From: a virus
Virus record (IMG/VR): IMGVR_UViG_3300042691_012102
Location: 1-43,983 of that record
DNA: 43,983 nucleotides
Reading direction: 5' to 3' (one strand)
The position numbers were made by a program, and so were the translations under genes. The notes under the pieces were generated by a model. The model saw nothing but the letters and a program-made list of their open reading frames with translations, was not told where the DNA came from and ran no database searches. Below are positions 43,748-43,983 of the stretch, piece by piece (the first letter of the stretch is position 1; each line of letters begins with the position of its first letter).

Positions 43748-43983
43748 AATTATAACCAAAGACGCAATCGCAATCATCAAGAGCAAGAAATTCTTTTCTG
43801 CTGAGTTCATCAAGAAAGACGGCACTATCCGTTACATCTATGGTCGATCGGGAGTTAAAAAGTATCTTAAGCCCAATGCCCTACCCCAAGCCTACAAGCC
43901 CTCAGAGATGGGTTACCTCACCGTCTGGGACATGGGTAAAAAAGACTACAGATTAATCAATGCTCAAACTATCACGAAGATTA
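43737..43983 (+). CDS. SH3-like small phage protein, partial (82 codons seen)
   Basis: The frame begins MTNKIITKDAIAIIKSKKFF and runs off the window without a stop. The phrases FIKKDGTIRYIYGRSGVKK and MGYLTVWDMGKKDYRLINAQ are the pattern of a small SH3-barrel-like phage family ('F-x-K-K-D-G-T-x-R... v-y-D-x-x-k-x-g-Y-R-x-I-N'). If the ends of the window are joined, the frame continues through positions 1-41 and stops at TAA 42-44, giving a 96-aa protein that ends 2 nt before the convergent 45-aa gene. It overlaps the 94-aa gene by 11 nt. Confidence 0.75.
   Translation, partial: MTNKIITKDAIAIIKSKKFFSAEFIKKDGTIRYIYGRSGVKKYLKPNALPQAYKPSEMGYLTVWDMGKKDYRLINAQTITKI

Overview
This window is a 44-kb piece of a tailed-phage genome that probably infects a member of the Bacteroidota. 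The host guess rests on promoters and proteins. Many genes are preceded by the Bacteroidota-type -7 element TAnnTTTG, several with a TTTG or TTG box 19-20 nt further upstream. Shine-Dalgarno sites are absent, and the tail-fibre modules (LDDLTDVTI; ISELdaivt...DVLPIVDISDT) are of a kind common in phages of this phylum. The virion looks podovirus-like: there is a large portal, scaffold, capsid protein, connector proteins and a large nozzle-like protein, but no tape measure or sheath.

Layout. (1) Positions 47-34,625 read leftward and carry the late genes. In order of transcription they are portal (31,749-33,941), scaffold, major capsid protein, a head-adjacent protein, an unknown 287-aa protein, three small connector-type proteins, a 1,529-aa nozzle-like protein, a 334-aa and a 505-aa protein, a 3,956-aa giant protein, two short tail proteins, a fibre with three 52-aa repeats, an amidase endolysin, a 782-aa fibre and five small proteins. 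This order parallels T7 genes 8-17, so the 334-, 505- and 3,956-aa proteins are placed as candidate ejection proteins. (2) Positions 34,227-35,225 carry a RusA-type resolvase and two small regulator-like genes, also leftward. (3) Divergent, overlapping promoters (35,235-35,282) separate these from a rightward early block: an SSB-like protein, a YqaJ-type exonuclease, an HNH protein, a C5-cytosine methyltransferase with a second gene overprinted inside it, small proteins and a GroES-like co-chaperonin. The block ends at tandem hairpins facing a leftward gene that may have a phosphoribosyltransferase-like fold. (4) A 958-bp non-coding region (39,609-40,566) has direct repeats, C-tracts and an array of TGTCC-N8-GGAC elements, and is an origin or operator candidate. 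(5) The right arm (40,567 to the end) holds small uncharacterised proteins, a small membrane protein behind a long structured leader, and a seven-cysteine protein.

Most striking. The 3,956-aa protein is a polyvalent protein. Its ADP-ribosyltransferase-like, kinase-like, DUF7178-like, methylase-like and 'YVH' domains are separated by a recurring S-K-A/P-R motif at residues 1277, 1438, 1723, 2230, 2472 and 2645, and an HEVTH metallopeptidase motif lies upstream of them all. This suggests a self-processing package of host-takeover enzymes delivered with the DNA. Other strong signals are the overprinted methyltransferase gene, a set of late promoters whose -7 element ends only 4-6 nt before the ATG (near-leaderless mRNAs), terminators fused to promoters, and the repeat array.

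Completeness. The last gene runs off the right edge. If the ends are joined it closes after 14 more codons, 2 nt before the convergent first gene, as a circular map would predict. However, no terminase large subunit, DNA polymerase, primase, helicase or integrase is visible, so the molecule may be longer than the window. All functional calls come from reading the sequence; no database search was possible.
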